A stretch of 64,000 nt of DNA from Comamonas sp. JUb58 (GTDB taxonomy: Bacteria; Pseudomonadota; Gammaproteobacteria; Burkholderiales; Burkholderiaceae_C), in assembly GCF_004364775.1 (NCBI RefSeq), contig NZ_SOAL01000003.1:124001-188000 (forward strand). The letters run 5' to 3'. The notes under the pieces are model-generated. The model did no database searches, was not told where the DNA came from, and worked only from the letters and a program-made list of their open reading frames with translations. Positions within the stretch are counted from its first letter, which is position 1. The number at the start of each line of letters is the position of its first letter. Positions 1 through 11,330 of this stretch are shown here, one piece after another. The translations under genes were made by a program, and so were the position numbers.

Positions 1-516
1 TTTGGGCAGGCGGGTTTGCTGACGGGCAGCACGGCGGGCCTGGCCTTTTTGCTGCACTACGCCACGGGCCTGCCGTTTGGCGCGATTTTCTTCGCGATCA
101 ATCTGCCTTTTTATTGGTTCGCCTGGACGCGCATGGGGCCGGAGTTCACCGTCAAGACCTTTATCTCGGTGGCCATGCTGGCGCTGCTGGTCGATATCGG
201 CCCGCGCTTTATCCATATCGATTACCTGAACCCGCTGTATGCCGCCATCGCCGGTGGCCTGCTGATGGGCACGGGCTGCCTCTTCTTGGCGCGCCACCGC
301 TCCAGCCTGGGCGGCGCCACCATCGTGTCGCTCTACCTGCAGGACCGCTATGGCATCCGCGCCGGCAAGGTGCAGATGGTCATCGACTGCAGCGTGGTGC
401 TGTTGGCGCTGTGGGTGGTGCCCTTCGAGCGCGTGGCCTACTCGGTACTGGCGGCCGTGGTGATGAGCGTCTTCCTGTGGATCAGCCACCGGCCTGGGCG
501 CTACGCGGGTAACTGA
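1..516 (+). CDS. YitT family membrane protein, 3' part only
   Basis: The reading frame is open from the first base of the window, so the true start lies upstream and only about the last 171 residues are present. The protein is very hydrophobic, with segments such as TAGLAFLLHYATGLPFG, FISVAMLALLVDIG and VVLLALWVVPF, and has the glycine-rich opening (GQAGLLTGSTAGLAF) of the YitT/DUF161 integral membrane family. The glycine-rich motif GGLLMGTGCLFLARHRSSLGG near residues 80-100 fits the second repeat of that family. No precise biochemical role is established for most members. The C-terminal cytoplasmic DUF2179 domain of longer family members is absent, so this is a short form. Confidence 0.75.
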   Translation, partial: FGQAGLLTGSTAGLAFLLHYATGLPFGAIFFAINLPFYWFAWTRMGPEFTVKTFISVAMLALLVDIGPRFIHIDYLNPLYAAIAGGLLMGTGCLFLARHRSSLGGATIVSLYLQDRYGIRAGKVQMVIDCSVVLLALWVVPFERVAYSVLAAVVMSVFLWISHRPGRYAGN

Positions 517-537
517 GCGCTCTGCACTCCGGGTGCT

Positions 538-936
538 TCAGGGGCCGCTGGGGATGGCGGTTTCTGGTGCCGCAGCAGGCCTGGCTGGCGGCAGGGGCGG
601 GCTTGGTGTTGCCGCTTGCGTTGGCAGCGGCTCGCCGGGCTGCTGCGGCGGGAAGGTCTCGCCCGGCCGGGGCTCCCGGTAGCGCACTGTTATTCCGCTG
701 TTGTCCTGCTCTTCGCCGGTGGCCATGTCATAGGCCTTGCCAACGCCTTTGCCCACGACCTTGGCGGTGCCTACGGCCGCATCGGCGGCCAGCCCCACTG
801 CGGTGGCAGTCACGCTGACGGCGGCGGCGCCGACGGCCACGACGCTGCAGCCGCCCAGCAGCGATGCAAAGGCGCAGTAAAAAGCCCCTGCGGCTACGGA
901 GCGCAGGGGCTGCAAGAGGCGGCGGTCAGCGGCCAT
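538..936 (-). CDS. small predicted lipoprotein downstream of metG
   Basis: 132 residues. The N-terminus has an arginine-containing n-region, a hydrophobic stretch and a lipobox ending in LLGGC (Cys30), so lipid anchoring is predicted. The middle is alanine/glycine/valine rich with a VVGKGVGKAYDMATG-like segment, and the tail is proline rich (PPQQPGEPLPTQ). I do not recognise a named family. The gene starts 5 bases after the metG stop on the same strand, but an intrinsic-terminator-like hairpin (879-911) lies inside its first codons, so it would be read only by readthrough or from its own signals. No convincing ribosome binding site precedes the ATG at 936, and no good in-frame start lies beyond the hairpin. 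Confidence 0.6.
   Translation of the reverse strand: MAADRRLLQPLRSVAAGAFYCAFASLLGGCSVVAVGAAAVSVTATAVGLAADAAVGTAKVVGKGVGKAYDMATGEEQDNSGITVRYREPRPGETFPPQQPGEPLPTQAATPSPPLPPARPAAAPETAIPSGP
879..911 (-). terminator. intrinsic terminator of metG, inside the next coding region
   Basis: On the minus strand a 10-base-pair GC-rich stem (arms 902-911 and 883-892, loop of 9) is followed by a run of five T (879-883). It lies 31 bases beyond the metG stop codon and within the signal-peptide codons of the small lipoprotein gene. Confidence 0.7.
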
Positions 937-941
937 CCAGA

Positions 942-3092
942 TCAGTGGATGCGCATGCCTGGCAGCGCGCCAGGGAAGGGCTCCAGCACATAGATGCCGG
1001 GGTGGGCCTTCTCGTCGGCATGGCTGGCAGCCAGCACCATGCCTTCGGAGATGCCGAACTTCATCTTGCGCGGCGCCAGGTTGGCAACCAGCACGGTGAG
1101 CTTGCCTTGCAGCTGATCAGGCGTGTACATGCTGCTGATGCCGCTGAACACATTGCGGGTCTTGGGATTGCCGTCTTCTCCCTTTTCACCGACATCCAGG
1201 GTCAGTTGCAGCAGCTTGGTCGAGCCTTCGACGGCCTTGCATTCCACAATCTTGGCAATGCGCAGGTCGATGCGGGCGAAGTCGTCGATGCCAATGGTTT
1301 CTGCCAGTGGCTCGCCGCCGGGGGCGTTCGGGTCCACCACGGCTTCGGCTTTCTTCTCGGCCTTCTTGGCCTTGGCAGGCGCTGCAGCGGCCGCCGCCTT
1401 TTCCTGGCTGGCAGGGGTTTCGAACAGCGCTTCGAGCTGCAGCGGGTCCACACGTTGCATCAGATGCTGGTAGACGCCGATCTGGTGGCCAGCGCCCAGC
1501 GGCTTGTCCACCTCGCCAAATTGCTCGGGCGGCACGATCAGGAAGTTCGCCACTTCGGCAGCCACATCCGGCAGGATCGGCTTGAGGTAGATGGTCAGGA
1601 TGCGGAAGGCTTCGATGCAAGTCGTGCAGACATCGTGCAGGCGCTGCTCCATGCCTTCCTTCTTGGCCAGCTCCCAGGGCTTGTTGGCATCGACATAGCT
1701 GTTGACCTTGTCGCACAGCAGCATGATCTCGCGGGCCGCGCGGGCGGTGTCGCGTGCCTCGTAGGCGGCCACAATCGCCTCTTTTTGCGCGCGCAGCAGG
1801 GCCAGTAGTTCCTGGCCATCGGCGCTCACCTCGCCCAGTCGGCCCTCAAAGCGCTTGCTGATAAAGCCGGCCGCGCGCGAGGCGATGTTCACGTACTTGC
1901 CGATCAGGTCGGAGTTGACGCGCAGCATGAAGTCTTCGGCGGTGAAGTCGATGTCTTCGTTCTTGCCATTGAGCTTGGCGCCCAGGTAGTAGCGCAGCCA
2001 CTCGGGGTTCATCTTGAGCGCCAGGTACTTGAGCGGATCGAGGCCCGTGCCACGGCTCTTGCTCATCTTCTCGCCGTTGTTCACGGTCAGGAAGCCGTGC
2101 ACGCAGATCTTGGTCGGGGTCTTGCGGCCGCTGAACTTCAGCATCGCCGGCCAGAACAGGGTGTGGAAGGTGATGATGTCCTTGCCGATGAAGTGGTACT
2201 GCTCCAGCGCCGGATCGGCCATGTAGGCCTCGTAGTCCTCACCACGCTGGGCCAGCAGGTTCTTCAGCGAAGCCAGGTAGCCCACAGGCGCATCCAGCCA
2301 GACGTAGAAGTACTTGCCCGGTGCATCGGGGATCTCGATGCCGAAATAGGGCGCATCGCGCGAGATGTCCCAGTCGTCCAGGCCTTCGCTGGCCGAGCCA
2401 TCGGGGTTGGTGCGTACACCAAACCATTCCTTGATCTTGGCGGCCACTTCGGGCTGCACATGCTGGCCGTCCTGGGTCCATTGGGTCAGGAACTCGACCG
2501 CGCGTGGGTCGGACAGCTTGAAGAAGAAGTGCTCCGAGCTCTTCATCACCGGCTTGGCGCCGGACAGTGCCGAGTAGGGGTTGATCAGATCGGTGGGCGC
2601 GTAGACGGAGCTGCAGACTTCGCAGTTGTCGCCGTACTGGTCCTTGGCGTGGCAGCGCGGGCATTCGCCCTTGATGAAGCGGTCAGGCAGGAACATGTTC
2701 TTCTCGGGGTCGAAGAACTGCTCGATGGTGCGCGTTTCGATAAAGCCGGCGGCCTTCAGGTCCAGGTAGATCTGCTTGGACAGCTCGTGGTTCTCGGGGC
2801 TGTCGGTATTGCTCCAGTTGTCAAAGCCGATGTGGAAGCCGTCGAGGTACTGCTTGCGGCCGGCGGCGATGTCGGCGACAAACTGCTGGGGCGTCTTGCC
2901 GGCTTTTTCGGCGGCAATCATGATGGGCGCGCCATGGGCGTCATCGGCACCGACAAAGTTCACCGCATTGCCCTGCATTCGCTGCGCACGCACCCAGGTA
3001 TCGGCCTGGATGTATTCCATGATGTGGCCGATGTGGAAGTTGCCGTTGGCATACGGCAGGGCGGTGGTGACGAAAATCTTTCGTTGAGACAT
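942..3092 (-). CDS. metG: methionine--tRNA ligase
   Basis: Charges tRNA-Met with methionine in the cytoplasm, as a class I aminoacyl-tRNA synthetase. The 716-residue protein has the HIGH signature at residues 20-23 (FHIGHIMEY), a zinc-binding insertion with CPRC and CEVC pairs near residues 145-161, and the second signature KMSKS near residue 344. After an alanine/lysine-rich linker ([18 protein letters not shown]) the C-terminal part from about residue 610 is the EMAP/Trbp111-type tRNA-binding domain ([15 protein letters not shown]). The frame is open 8 codons further upstream, but [17 protein letters not shown] is the standard start. This long form, with the appended tRNA-binding domain, is common in proteobacteria. 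It is followed by a terminator hairpin. Confidence 0.97.
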   Translation of the reverse strand: MSQRKIFVTTALPYANGNFHIGHIMEYIQADTWVRAQRMQGNAVNFVGADDAHGAPIMIAAEKAGKTPQQFVADIAAGRKQYLDGFHIGFDNWSNTDSPENHELSKQIYLDLKAAGFIETRTIEQFFDPEKNMFLPDRFIKGECPRCHAKDQYGDNCEVCSSVYAPTDLINPYSALSGAKPVMKSSEHFFFKLSDPRAVEFLTQWTQDGQHVQPEVAAKIKEWFGVRTNPDGSASEGLDDWDISRDAPYFGIEIPDAPGKYFYVWLDAPVGYLASLKNLLAQRGEDYEAYMADPALEQYHFIGKDIITFHTLFWPAMLKFSGRKTPTKICVHGFLTVNNGEKMSKSRGTGLDPLKYLALKMNPEWLRYYLGAKLNGKNEDIDFTAEDFMLRVNSDLIGKYVNIASRAAGFISKRFEGRLGEVSADGQELLALLRAQKEAIVAAYEARDTARAAREIMLLCDKVNSYVDANKPWELAKKEGMEQRLHDVCTTCIEAFRILTIYLKPILPDVAAEVANFLIVPPEQFGEVDKPLGAGHQIGVYQHLMQRVDPLQLEALFETPASQEKAAAAAAPAKAKKAEKKAEAVVDPNAPGGEPLAETIGIDDFARIDLRIAKIVECKAVEGSTKLLQLTLDVGEKGEDGNPKTRNVFSGISSMYTPDQLQGKLTVLVANLAPRKMKFGISEGMVLAASHADEKAHPGIYVLEPFPGALPGMRIH

Positions 3093-3213
3093 AGGGTTGC
3101 GGAACTTTCTAATCACAGAGAGGACGCAGGCCGGTGGCCGTTGCGGATTCTGGTCACAGGGAGGGTGGCGCAGCCAGCCCTCGCGCGCGCAGGCGCTCCA
3201 GAACCGGCCAATT

Positions 3214-4491
3214 CTAGGCGCTTACGGGGCCAGATGGCGCGACCAGGGGATTGGTGGGGCCCGCCGAGCGGCTGCCCCAGCCAAAAAAGGCGCAGACCTC
3301 GTCGCGCCGCGCCATGGTGTCGGCCCGGCCCAGCGCAATCAATGCCCGGGTGTAGCCCGGCTCAAACAGCAGATAGCTGGCCAGGGCTGCGCTGCCGACG
3401 TTCTGGCTGTGCACCGATACACCCATCGCTCCCAGCAGCGCCCGCACCGGCGTGGGCAGCTCCTGCAGGTGCTCCAGCGCCAACGCGTCCAGCGACTGCG
3501 ATGGTGTGATCACCAGCAAATCCAGCGGCCGCAGTGCGCTGCGGGCGCGCTCGGCCTCAGGGATCAGGCTCAGCGTGTGGTTGATGCGCTGGGCCCGCTC
3601 CACATCGACCGACAGCGCATCGAGAAAGATGGTGGACAGCGCATGGCCGGCCACCTGGGCCAGCGACGGAAACGGCGGGTGCTCGCCCTGGGGCAGGTTC
3701 AGCACCTCGTGCGAGCGGCCCACACCGACCACCACAATGCGTTGCGCGCCCAGGTGCACGGCGGGCGCCAGCGGGGCGGTCTGGCGCATCGCGCCATCGC
3801 CCAGGTAGTTGTACTGGCCGCGCAGCATCAGCTCGGCGGGCGGAAAGATAAAGGGGATCGACGACGAGGCCATCAGGTGCTGGTGGCTGATGCGGTCCTG
3901 GATGGCGCGGCGCTGCGTGCGCGACCAGCCGGGCACATGCGGGCCGGCTTCGTAGAAGGTGATGTGCTCGCCGGTGGTGTAGCTCGATGCGGTGATGGCC
4001 AGCGCCGACAGCTTGCCGCTGTGCAGCAGGTGGGGGATTTTCTGCAAGGGCAGCTCGGCCTGCAGCAGCTCCAGCAAAGGGGCGTTGTCCAGCAGCGAGC
4101 GCGGTTTGCTGTGGTGCCAGCGTGTCAGCGCCCAGCCCAGGGTGAGCAGGCTGAGCCAGCGCGCCCCGCTGCGCATCACACCAAAGGCATCGGCGCGGTA
4201 GACCTGGCTGGTGGAGAAATTGCGCCACACCCGCGAGAGGCGCTGCACGGCCAGGTCGAAATGGTCCGCGCCGCAGGCCAGGCCGGCTGCATTGATCGCG
4301 CCGGCCGAGGTGCCTACTGCTATGGGGAAGGGCGTAGGTTCATGGTCGGCCCCGGCGTTCTGGCGCAAGCGCGACAGCGCCTGCAGCACTCCCACCTGGT
4401 AGGCGGCACGCGCACCGCCGCCGGAGAGCACGATGGCGGTGGCGGCGGAATGGGGGCTGTAGTGCAGAGGGGACGGCATGGCGAGCACCAT
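3214..4491 (-). CDS. patatin-like phospholipase family protein
   Basis: A predicted serine lipid hydrolase of 425 residues. The oxyanion-hole glycine motif [11 protein letters not shown] is at residues 24-34, the nucleophile elbow GTSAG at residues 60-64 (Ser62), and the partner aspartate of the Ser-Asp dyad is in [12 protein letters not shown] near residue 231. Together these define the patatin fold. No signal peptide is visible, so it is probably cytoplasmic or peripherally membrane-associated; substrate unknown. A second in-frame Met four codons in (MPSPLHYSP) is an equally good start. It is transcribed alone on the minus strand, separated from metG by about 120 bases. Confidence 0.88.
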   Translation of the reverse strand: MVLAMPSPLHYSPHSAATAIVLSGGGARAAYQVGVLQALSRLRQNAGADHEPTPFPIAVGTSAGAINAAGLACGADHFDLAVQRLSRVWRNFSTSQVYRADAFGVMRSGARWLSLLTLGWALTRWHHSKPRSLLDNAPLLELLQAELPLQKIPHLLHSGKLSALAITASSYTTGEHITFYEAGPHVPGWSRTQRRAIQDRISHQHLMASSSIPFIFPPAELMLRGQYNYLGDGAMRQTAPLAPAVHLGAQRIVVVGVGRSHEVLNLPQGEHPPFPSLAQVAGHALSTIFLDALSVDVERAQRINHTLSLIPEAERARSALRPLDLLVITPSQSLDALALEHLQELPTPVRALLGAMGVSVHSQNVGSAALASYLLFEPGYTRALIALGRADTMARRDEVCAFFGWGSRSAGPTNPLVAPSGPVSA

Positions 4492-4553
4492 AGCCGAAAC
4501 TGGGGCGCTGCGCCAAGCGCTGCTGTCGCTGAGCTAGGCCCCAAGGACAAAAA

Positions 4554-5135
4554 TCAGGCCTTCGCCGCCGCCTTTTTCAGCAGGGTTGCCAGCTCCAGGT
4601 TTTGCAGCAGCACGATTTTCTGGTCACGGGCAAACACGCGGGCGTTGTCGCTCAGCTCGCCTTGCAGCAGCACATAGACGCTGGCCGCGCCCGCCTGGCT
4701 GGCGGCCTCATGCAGGGCGCGCAGCGGCTCGATGCCATGCACGCCGGCCTTGCTGCGCTTGGTTTGGACCAGGGTGGTCTGGCCGTTGCGGGCCAGCTGC
4801 AGATCGGCCGCGCCTTGCTGTAGGGTGGTGACGGCATAACCCTCGGTCTGCCAGGCGCGGCCCAGCCAGGCTTGCAGATCGCGGCTGGACATGGCGCTGG
4901 CCTGCGCCAGCAGCGCCTCGGTGGCCGCAGCGTTGGGCTGGTTCCACTGGCGCTTGGCGGCCATGGCGCCGATTACCAGAAAAGGCAGGCTGCCGGCGGC
5001 CCCGACAAAGCGGATGTCCTTGGGCAGCAGCGCCAGGCACAGCACCACGATGATGGCTCCGACCACCACACTGATCCACCACGACGAGCGCAGCAAGATC
5101 GCAAACACGGAGTTCTCGGCCATTTTCAGTTTCAC
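4554..5135 (-). CDS. membrane-anchored Mrr-like restriction endonuclease domain protein
   Basis: 193 residues from the GTG at 5135 (VKLKMAENSVFAILLRSSWW). This start is preferred to the further upstream in-frame Met because the protein core begins here and a GAAAG motif sits about 11 bases upstream. Two hydrophobic segments near the N-terminus (WISVVVGAIIVVLCLALLP and GAAGSLPFLVIGAMA) place it in the membrane. The cytoplasmic part carries an Mrr/PD-(D/E)XK-like core: AWQTEGYAV, then ADLQLARNG (Asp) and TLVQTKR, matching the Q-x-K of Mrr nucleases. DNA cleavage is inferred from the fold signature only. It is not next to a methylase, so classical restriction is unlikely; similar short proteins occur in related genomes as housekeeping unknowns. 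Confidence 0.65.
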   Translation of the reverse strand: MKLKMAENSVFAILLRSSWWISVVVGAIIVVLCLALLPKDIRFVGAAGSLPFLVIGAMAAKRQWNQPNAAATEALLAQASAMSSRDLQAWLGRAWQTEGYAVTTLQQGAADLQLARNGQTTLVQTKRSKAGVHGIEPLRALHEAASQAGAASVYVLLQGELSDNARVFARDQKIVLLQNLELATLLKKAAAKA

Positions 5136-5243
5136 GGGTGCAGGTCTTTCAAGAGGTGCAGGGGAAAAGCCCAGATTGTCGCTGGTTCGCAAGGGCAAGC
5201 GCGGTTCGCTAGACTTATTGCTGTCTCAGGAATAGAAAACACG

Positions 5244-6335
5244 ATGACAGTGACCGAAACAACGTTACTGGCCGCGCTGGCCAGCGTTCAAGACCCGCAC
5301 ACGGGCAAAGATTTTGTCAGCACGCGTGCCGTGCGCAACCTCCAGATCAATGGCGGCGATGTCGCCTTTGATGTGGAGATGGGCTACCCCGCCAAAAGCC
5401 TGGTGCCGCAGCTGCGCAGCCAGTTCGTGGCGGCCGCCAAGTCGGTGCCGGGCGTGGAGAACGTCTCGGTGAGCATCAGCAATAAGGTGATCACGCATGC
5501 GGTGCAGCGCGGTGTGCCGCTGATCCCCGGCGTGAAGAACATCATTGCCGTGGCATCGGGCAAGGGTGGCGTGGGCAAGAGCACTACCACCGCCAACCTG
5601 GCGCTGGCCCTGGCGGCTGAAGGCGCCAGCGTCGGCGTGCTGGATGCCGATATCTACGGCCCCAGCCAGACCATGATGATGGGCGTGGACGGCAAGCCCG
5701 AGAGCAGCGATGGCAAGACCATGGAGCCCAAGCTCAACCATGGCGTGCAGGTGATGTCGATCGGTCTGCTGGTCGACCAGGACCAGGCGATGATCTGGCG
5801 CGGCCCGATGGCCGTGCAGGCGCTGGAGCAGATGCTGCGCCAGACCAACTGGGCCGGCCTCGACTACCTGCTGATCGACATGCCACCGGGCACCGGCGAC
5901 ATCCAGCTGACCCTGAGCCAGCGCGTGCCGCTGACCGGCGCCGTGATCGTCACCACGCCGCAGGACATTGCCTTGCTCGACGCGCGCAAGGGCATCAAGA
6001 TGTTCGAGAAGGTGGGCGTGCCGCTTCTGGGCGTGATCGAGAACATGGCCATGCATGTCTGCACCAACTGCGGCCATGTGGAACATATCTTTGGCGCCGA
6101 TGGCGGCAGGCACATGGCAGCCGACTACAAGCTCGACTACCTGGGCGCGCTGCCGCTGTCGATGCAGATCCGCGAGCAGGCCGACAGTGGCACCCCCACC
6201 GTGGTGGCGGCGCCCGACAGCGAAGTGGCCGCCATCTACAAGCAGGTGGCCCGCAGCATCGCCGTCAAGATCGCGCAGCAGGCCAAGGACTTCTCGTCGA
6301 AGTTCCCGACCATCTCCGTCAGCAGCAATACCTGA
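5244..6335 (+). CDS. apbC: iron-sulfur cluster carrier protein ApbC/Mrp
   Basis: A cytoplasmic P-loop ATPase that carries and transfers [4Fe-4S] clusters. It has 363 residues: an N-terminal DUF59/MIP18-like domain (roughly residues 1-90), then the deviant Walker A GKGGVGKSTTTANLA at about residues 105-119, the ATPase motif LLIDMPPGTGD, and the cluster-binding CTNCGH pair near residues 273-276. The start is the ATG at 5244, preceded by an AGGAA motif; the open frame upstream of it has no homologous sequence. Its stop overlaps the start of the next LysR gene (TGATG), so translation is coupled. A downstream Fe-S/molybdopterin oxidoreductase gives the carrier an obvious local client, although apbC is also a general housekeeping gene. 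Confidence 0.95.
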   Translation: MTVTETTLLAALASVQDPHTGKDFVSTRAVRNLQINGGDVAFDVEMGYPAKSLVPQLRSQFVAAAKSVPGVENVSVSISNKVITHAVQRGVPLIPGVKNIIAVASGKGGVGKSTTTANLALALAAEGASVGVLDADIYGPSQTMMMGVDGKPESSDGKTMEPKLNHGVQVMSIGLLVDQDQAMIWRGPMAVQALEQMLRQTNWAGLDYLLIDMPPGTGDIQLTLSQRVPLTGAVIVTTPQDIALLDARKGIKMFEKVGVPLLGVIENMAMHVCTNCGHVEHIFGADGGRHMAADYKLDYLGALPLSMQIREQADSGTPTVVAAPDSEVAAIYKQVARSIAVKIAQQAKDFSSKFPTISVSSNT

Positions 6336-7300
6336 TGAACCTGCTCGCTGCCATGCGCTACCTGGCCGCGCTCCATGCGCATGGCCATTTCGCGCGGGCA
6401 GCCCAGGCCTGCCATATCACCCAGCCGGCCCTGTCCAATGCGCTGCGCGCGCTGGAGGCCGAGTTTGGCGTGGCCATCGTGCGCCGGGGCCGGGTGTTTG
6501 CCGGCTTCACGCCCGAGGGCGAGCAGGTGCTGCAAACCGGTCTGGAGATGCTGCAAAGCGAGGCGCGCCTGCGCCAACGCCTGAGCGCCCAGGCGGGCCA
6601 GTTGCAAGGGCAGTTGCGCATGGCGGCCGTGCCCACGGCCATGCCGATGCTGCTGCGCTTTGCCAGCCTGCTGCGCCGCCAGCACCCGGGCTTGGTGCCC
6701 GCGCTGCATGCGATGAGCTCCCCCGATATTGAACGTGGCCTGGAAGAGCTGAGCCTGGACCTGGCGCTGGGCTACAGCGACCGCATTCGTCGCCCGCGCA
6801 CCCATTGCGCGCCGCAGTACCAAGAGCACTACTACCTGCTGCGCTCGGCGCCCGCAGCCGCCTGCGTGGCCGATACCCTGCATGCGGCCGAGCCCCTGGG
6901 CTGGGCCCAGGCCGCGCAGCAGCCGCTGTGCCTGCTGACGCCCGATATGCACAACCGGCAGATCGTGGAGCGCAGCTTTCTGGCCGTCGGCGTGCTGGTG
7001 CAGCCGGCCATGGAGACCAATTCCGTCCATGCCCTGCTGCAGGCGGTAGGCGAGGGCCAGGTGGCCAGCATCGTGCCCGGCGCCGTGTTGGCCACCGTGC
7101 GGCTCACGCCCGGCCTGCGTGCCTGGCCGTTGGTGGAGCCGGTGGTCGAGAGCGAGGTCGCCTTTCTCTACCAGCAATCCCAGCAGGGCATGCCAGCGCT
7201 TGAGGCGGCGCGCGCGCTGATGGCGCAGGAAGAATGGCAGCAGCAATGCCTGCAGCATGCCGGCGCCTTGGCAGCGGCGGCACCGCCAGCCCAAGCATAG
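6335..7300 (+). CDS. LysR-type transcriptional regulator
   Basis: 321 residues. The N-terminal winged helix-turn-helix (ALHAHGHFARAAQACHITQP, LSNALRALEAEFGV) occupies residues 1-60, and the rest is a periplasmic-binding-protein-like effector domain (QLRMAAVPTAMPMLLRFAS; DLALGYSDR). The ATG overlaps the apbC stop by one base. It lies 84 bases upstream of the FdhF/YdeP-type oxidoreductase in the same direction. LysR genes next to formate dehydrogenase genes commonly control them (FdsR of Cupriavidus is an example from memory), so regulation of the downstream gene is the natural inference. The effector is unknown. Confidence 0.9.
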   Translation: MNLLAAMRYLAALHAHGHFARAAQACHITQPALSNALRALEAEFGVAIVRRGRVFAGFTPEGEQVLQTGLEMLQSEARLRQRLSAQAGQLQGQLRMAAVPTAMPMLLRFASLLRRQHPGLVPALHAMSSPDIERGLEELSLDLALGYSDRIRRPRTHCAPQYQEHYYLLRSAPAAACVADTLHAAEPLGWAQAAQQPLCLLTPDMHNRQIVERSFLAVGVLVQPAMETNSVHALLQAVGEGQVASIVPGAVLATVRLTPGLRAWPLVEPVVESEVAFLYQQSQQGMPALEAARALMAQEEWQQQCLQHAGALAAAAPPAQA

Positions 7301-7384
7301 TTTTGCGAATGCTGGCATTGCGGCATTGAATTTGACGCCTGGCGGCCAGCGCGTTGAAATGCAGGGCTACACCGAGCCCCTGCC

Positions 7385-9675
<2,291 letters not shown>

Positions 9676-9676
<1 letters not shown>

Positions 9677-9969
9677 TGGGGAGTTTGGGCGCCGCCGCTC
9701 CGGCAATCTCGCCACTGGCGCAGCGCTTGTTGCTGGCCTTGGCGCAGGAGCAGCAGGCCCGTGGCGGCCAGGCGGTTGCGCTGGTGCGCATTGCTAAATG
9801 CCTGGATGCCTCTGCCAGCAGCTTGCTGCGCGAGCTGGCCATGCTCAACCTGCTGCTGGTGCAGGCCCAGCAGCCCGCCTGGGTGCAGGCGGAGGCCGTG
9901 GAGGGGCGCTGGATGCTGGCCTTGACGGCGGCCGGCGCCGCAGCCGCCGCGCAGATCACCGAGGGCTGA
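9676..9969 (+). CDS. small protein coupled to the FdhF/YdeP-type gene
   Basis: 97 residues, with the ATG overlapping the oxidoreductase stop by one base (a GTG three bases earlier is an alternative). It consists largely of helices: LAQRLLLALAQEQQARGG, then ALVRIAKCLDASASSLLRELAMLNLL, which looks like a winged helix-turn-helix, and a short wing-like end (EGRWMLALTAAGAAAAAQIT). I do not recognise a named family. The translational overlap suggests it works with the oxidoreductase, for example as an accessory or sensor, but DNA binding is inference from helix pattern only. Confidence 0.65.
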
Positions 9970-9998
9970 TCTGCGTCCCCAAGCAATATGCTTGGGAA

Positions 9999-11024
9999 TC
10001 AGGCGGCGACCGGGTGGCGCGCTTTGCGGGCCTGCTTGGTCTGGTACATCGCCAGGTCGGCCTGCTGCAAGGCGGTGTCCGCATCGGTGCCCGGCGTAAC
10101 GGCCACCAGGCCCACGCTGGCACCGGTGTAGTTCAGGCTCAGGCCCTGGCCCAGGCAGAGCGACTCGGCCCGGGTGCTTGCAAACAGGCGCGCCTGTGTC
10201 TCGCTGAGGGCCGGGGCCACCGATTCGTTCAGGTACGGGCCCAGGCCGGCAAAGACAAATTCATCACCACCCTGGCGGGCAATCAGGTCCGAGCCGCGCA
10301 TGGCCTCGCGCATCTGGTCGGCCAGCAGCTGCAGAAAGCGGTCGCCCGCCTCATGGCCGTAGCCGTCATTGATGGCCTTGAAGCCATCCATGTCGATCAT
10401 GCCGACGAGCACATAGCGCTCCTGGCGGCGGGCAATGGCCTGCAGCTGGTCGAGCTGCTCGATCAGCGCGCGGCGGTTGGGCAGGCCGGTCAAGGCATCG
10501 GTGCGCGCCAGGCGCTGCAGCTCTTCGTTCTGCACCTGGATCTGCACCAGCAGCTGCTCACGCTCGACCTGCTGGCCCAGGATCTGGGCAAACAGGCGCA
10601 TCACATCGCGGGTATCGGGCTGCAGTGGTTTGCGCGACGCGCTGGCGCCGCACAAGGTGCCGTAGAGCACGCCATCGGACAGGTGCACCGGTGTGCTGGC
10701 ATAGGTCTGGATGCCCAGCGCCTGCGCGGCCTGCGAGTCGCCCCAGACCTGGCTGACGTCGTCGGTGTAGAGGCAGTTCTCATCGATGGCGCGCTTGCAC
10801 AAGGTGTCTTCCCAAGGCACGTTCAGGTTCTCGGGGATCTGCAGGCTTTGGGTATTGCGCGCGAACAGCACCTGCTGGACGCGCTGGCCCAGATCGATGC
10901 GGGTGAGGTAGGTGGATTCCAGACTGGTGACTCTTTGCAGCATCTCCAGCAGGGGGCGCGTCAGCTCCTCCAGACTGCGAGCTTTGGCAAACGTCTGGCC
11001 CAATTGTGAAATCAAGGCTTGCAT
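9999..11024 (-). CDS. diguanylate cyclase with GAF sensor domain
   Basis: Makes the second messenger cyclic di-GMP from two GTP. 341 residues: a GAF-like sensory domain at about residues 15-155 (WEDTLCKRAIDENCLYTDDV, YASTPVHLSDGVLYGTLCGAS), a short coiled linker (EREQLLVQIQVQNEELQRLA), then the GGDEF domain from residue 175 (TDALTGLPNRR). The active-site GGDEF motif is at residues 252-256, and an RGSD inhibitory I-site lies exactly five residues before it, so product inhibition is expected. No transmembrane segment is visible, so it is a soluble enzyme. It is transcribed alone, convergent with the oxidoreductase cluster. The GAF ligand is unknown. Confidence 0.92.
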   Translation of the reverse strand: MQALISQLGQTFAKARSLEELTRPLLEMLQRVTSLESTYLTRIDLGQRVQQVLFARNTQSLQIPENLNVPWEDTLCKRAIDENCLYTDDVSQVWGDSQAAQALGIQTYASTPVHLSDGVLYGTLCGASASRKPLQPDTRDVMRLFAQILGQQVEREQLLVQIQVQNEELQRLARTDALTGLPNRRALIEQLDQLQAIARRQERYVLVGMIDMDGFKAINDGYGHEAGDRFLQLLADQMREAMRGSDLIARQGGDEFVFAGLGPYLNESVAPALSETQARLFASTRAESLCLGQGLSLNYTGASVGLVAVTPGTDADTALQQADLAMYQTKQARKARHPVAA

Positions 11025-11330
11025 AGGAAGGGCTCGTTGAGAGATTGTTGTTTCATATAGTAACTCGCAATCGTCTGCTTGGGGATGATCTCTTTCAATG
11101 GGGTGCTCAGAGGGCGTCTACAAAATCTCCTGTCCCGAGGGCGTAGGAGGATGGCTGGGTTATTTGAGCGTGAAGACGCTGCTGCTTTTTTCCAAAACAT
11201 TCTGCGTGCTGCCCGAGTTGTAACCGCCTTGACCCTGCTTGCGGCATGCCTTTTGCCGGATGGAAGTCGTGGAATCGCCGGGAAATCCGGCAAGGGCTGG
11301 GGGTAAACGCGCATCAGTTATGTTTGCTGC
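11025..11330. other. 306-base divergent intergenic region
   Basis: Lies between the start of the diguanylate cyclase gene (minus strand) and the FtsX-type permease gene (plus strand), so it should hold both promoters. Two weak open frames cross it (11079-11306 plus; 11012-11314 minus); neither resembles a protein. A good-looking GGAGG precedes an ATG at about 11151, but the encoded 52 residues look like noise. I see no clear -35/-10 pair. Confidence 0.6.

Noticed and set aside
2097-3509. 470-codon plus-strand open frame
   Set aside because: Antisense to metG and the patatin gene; no protein family features.
9978-9996. 8-bp hairpin between the small FdhF-linked gene and the diguanylate cyclase
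   Set aside because: No T-run on either side, so not called a terminator, although its convergent position is suggestive.
11079-11306. 75-codon open frame in the gap before the FtsX-type gene, with an internal GGAGG-ATG
   Set aside because: Residue composition looks random, no conserved features; kept only as a note on the intergenic region.
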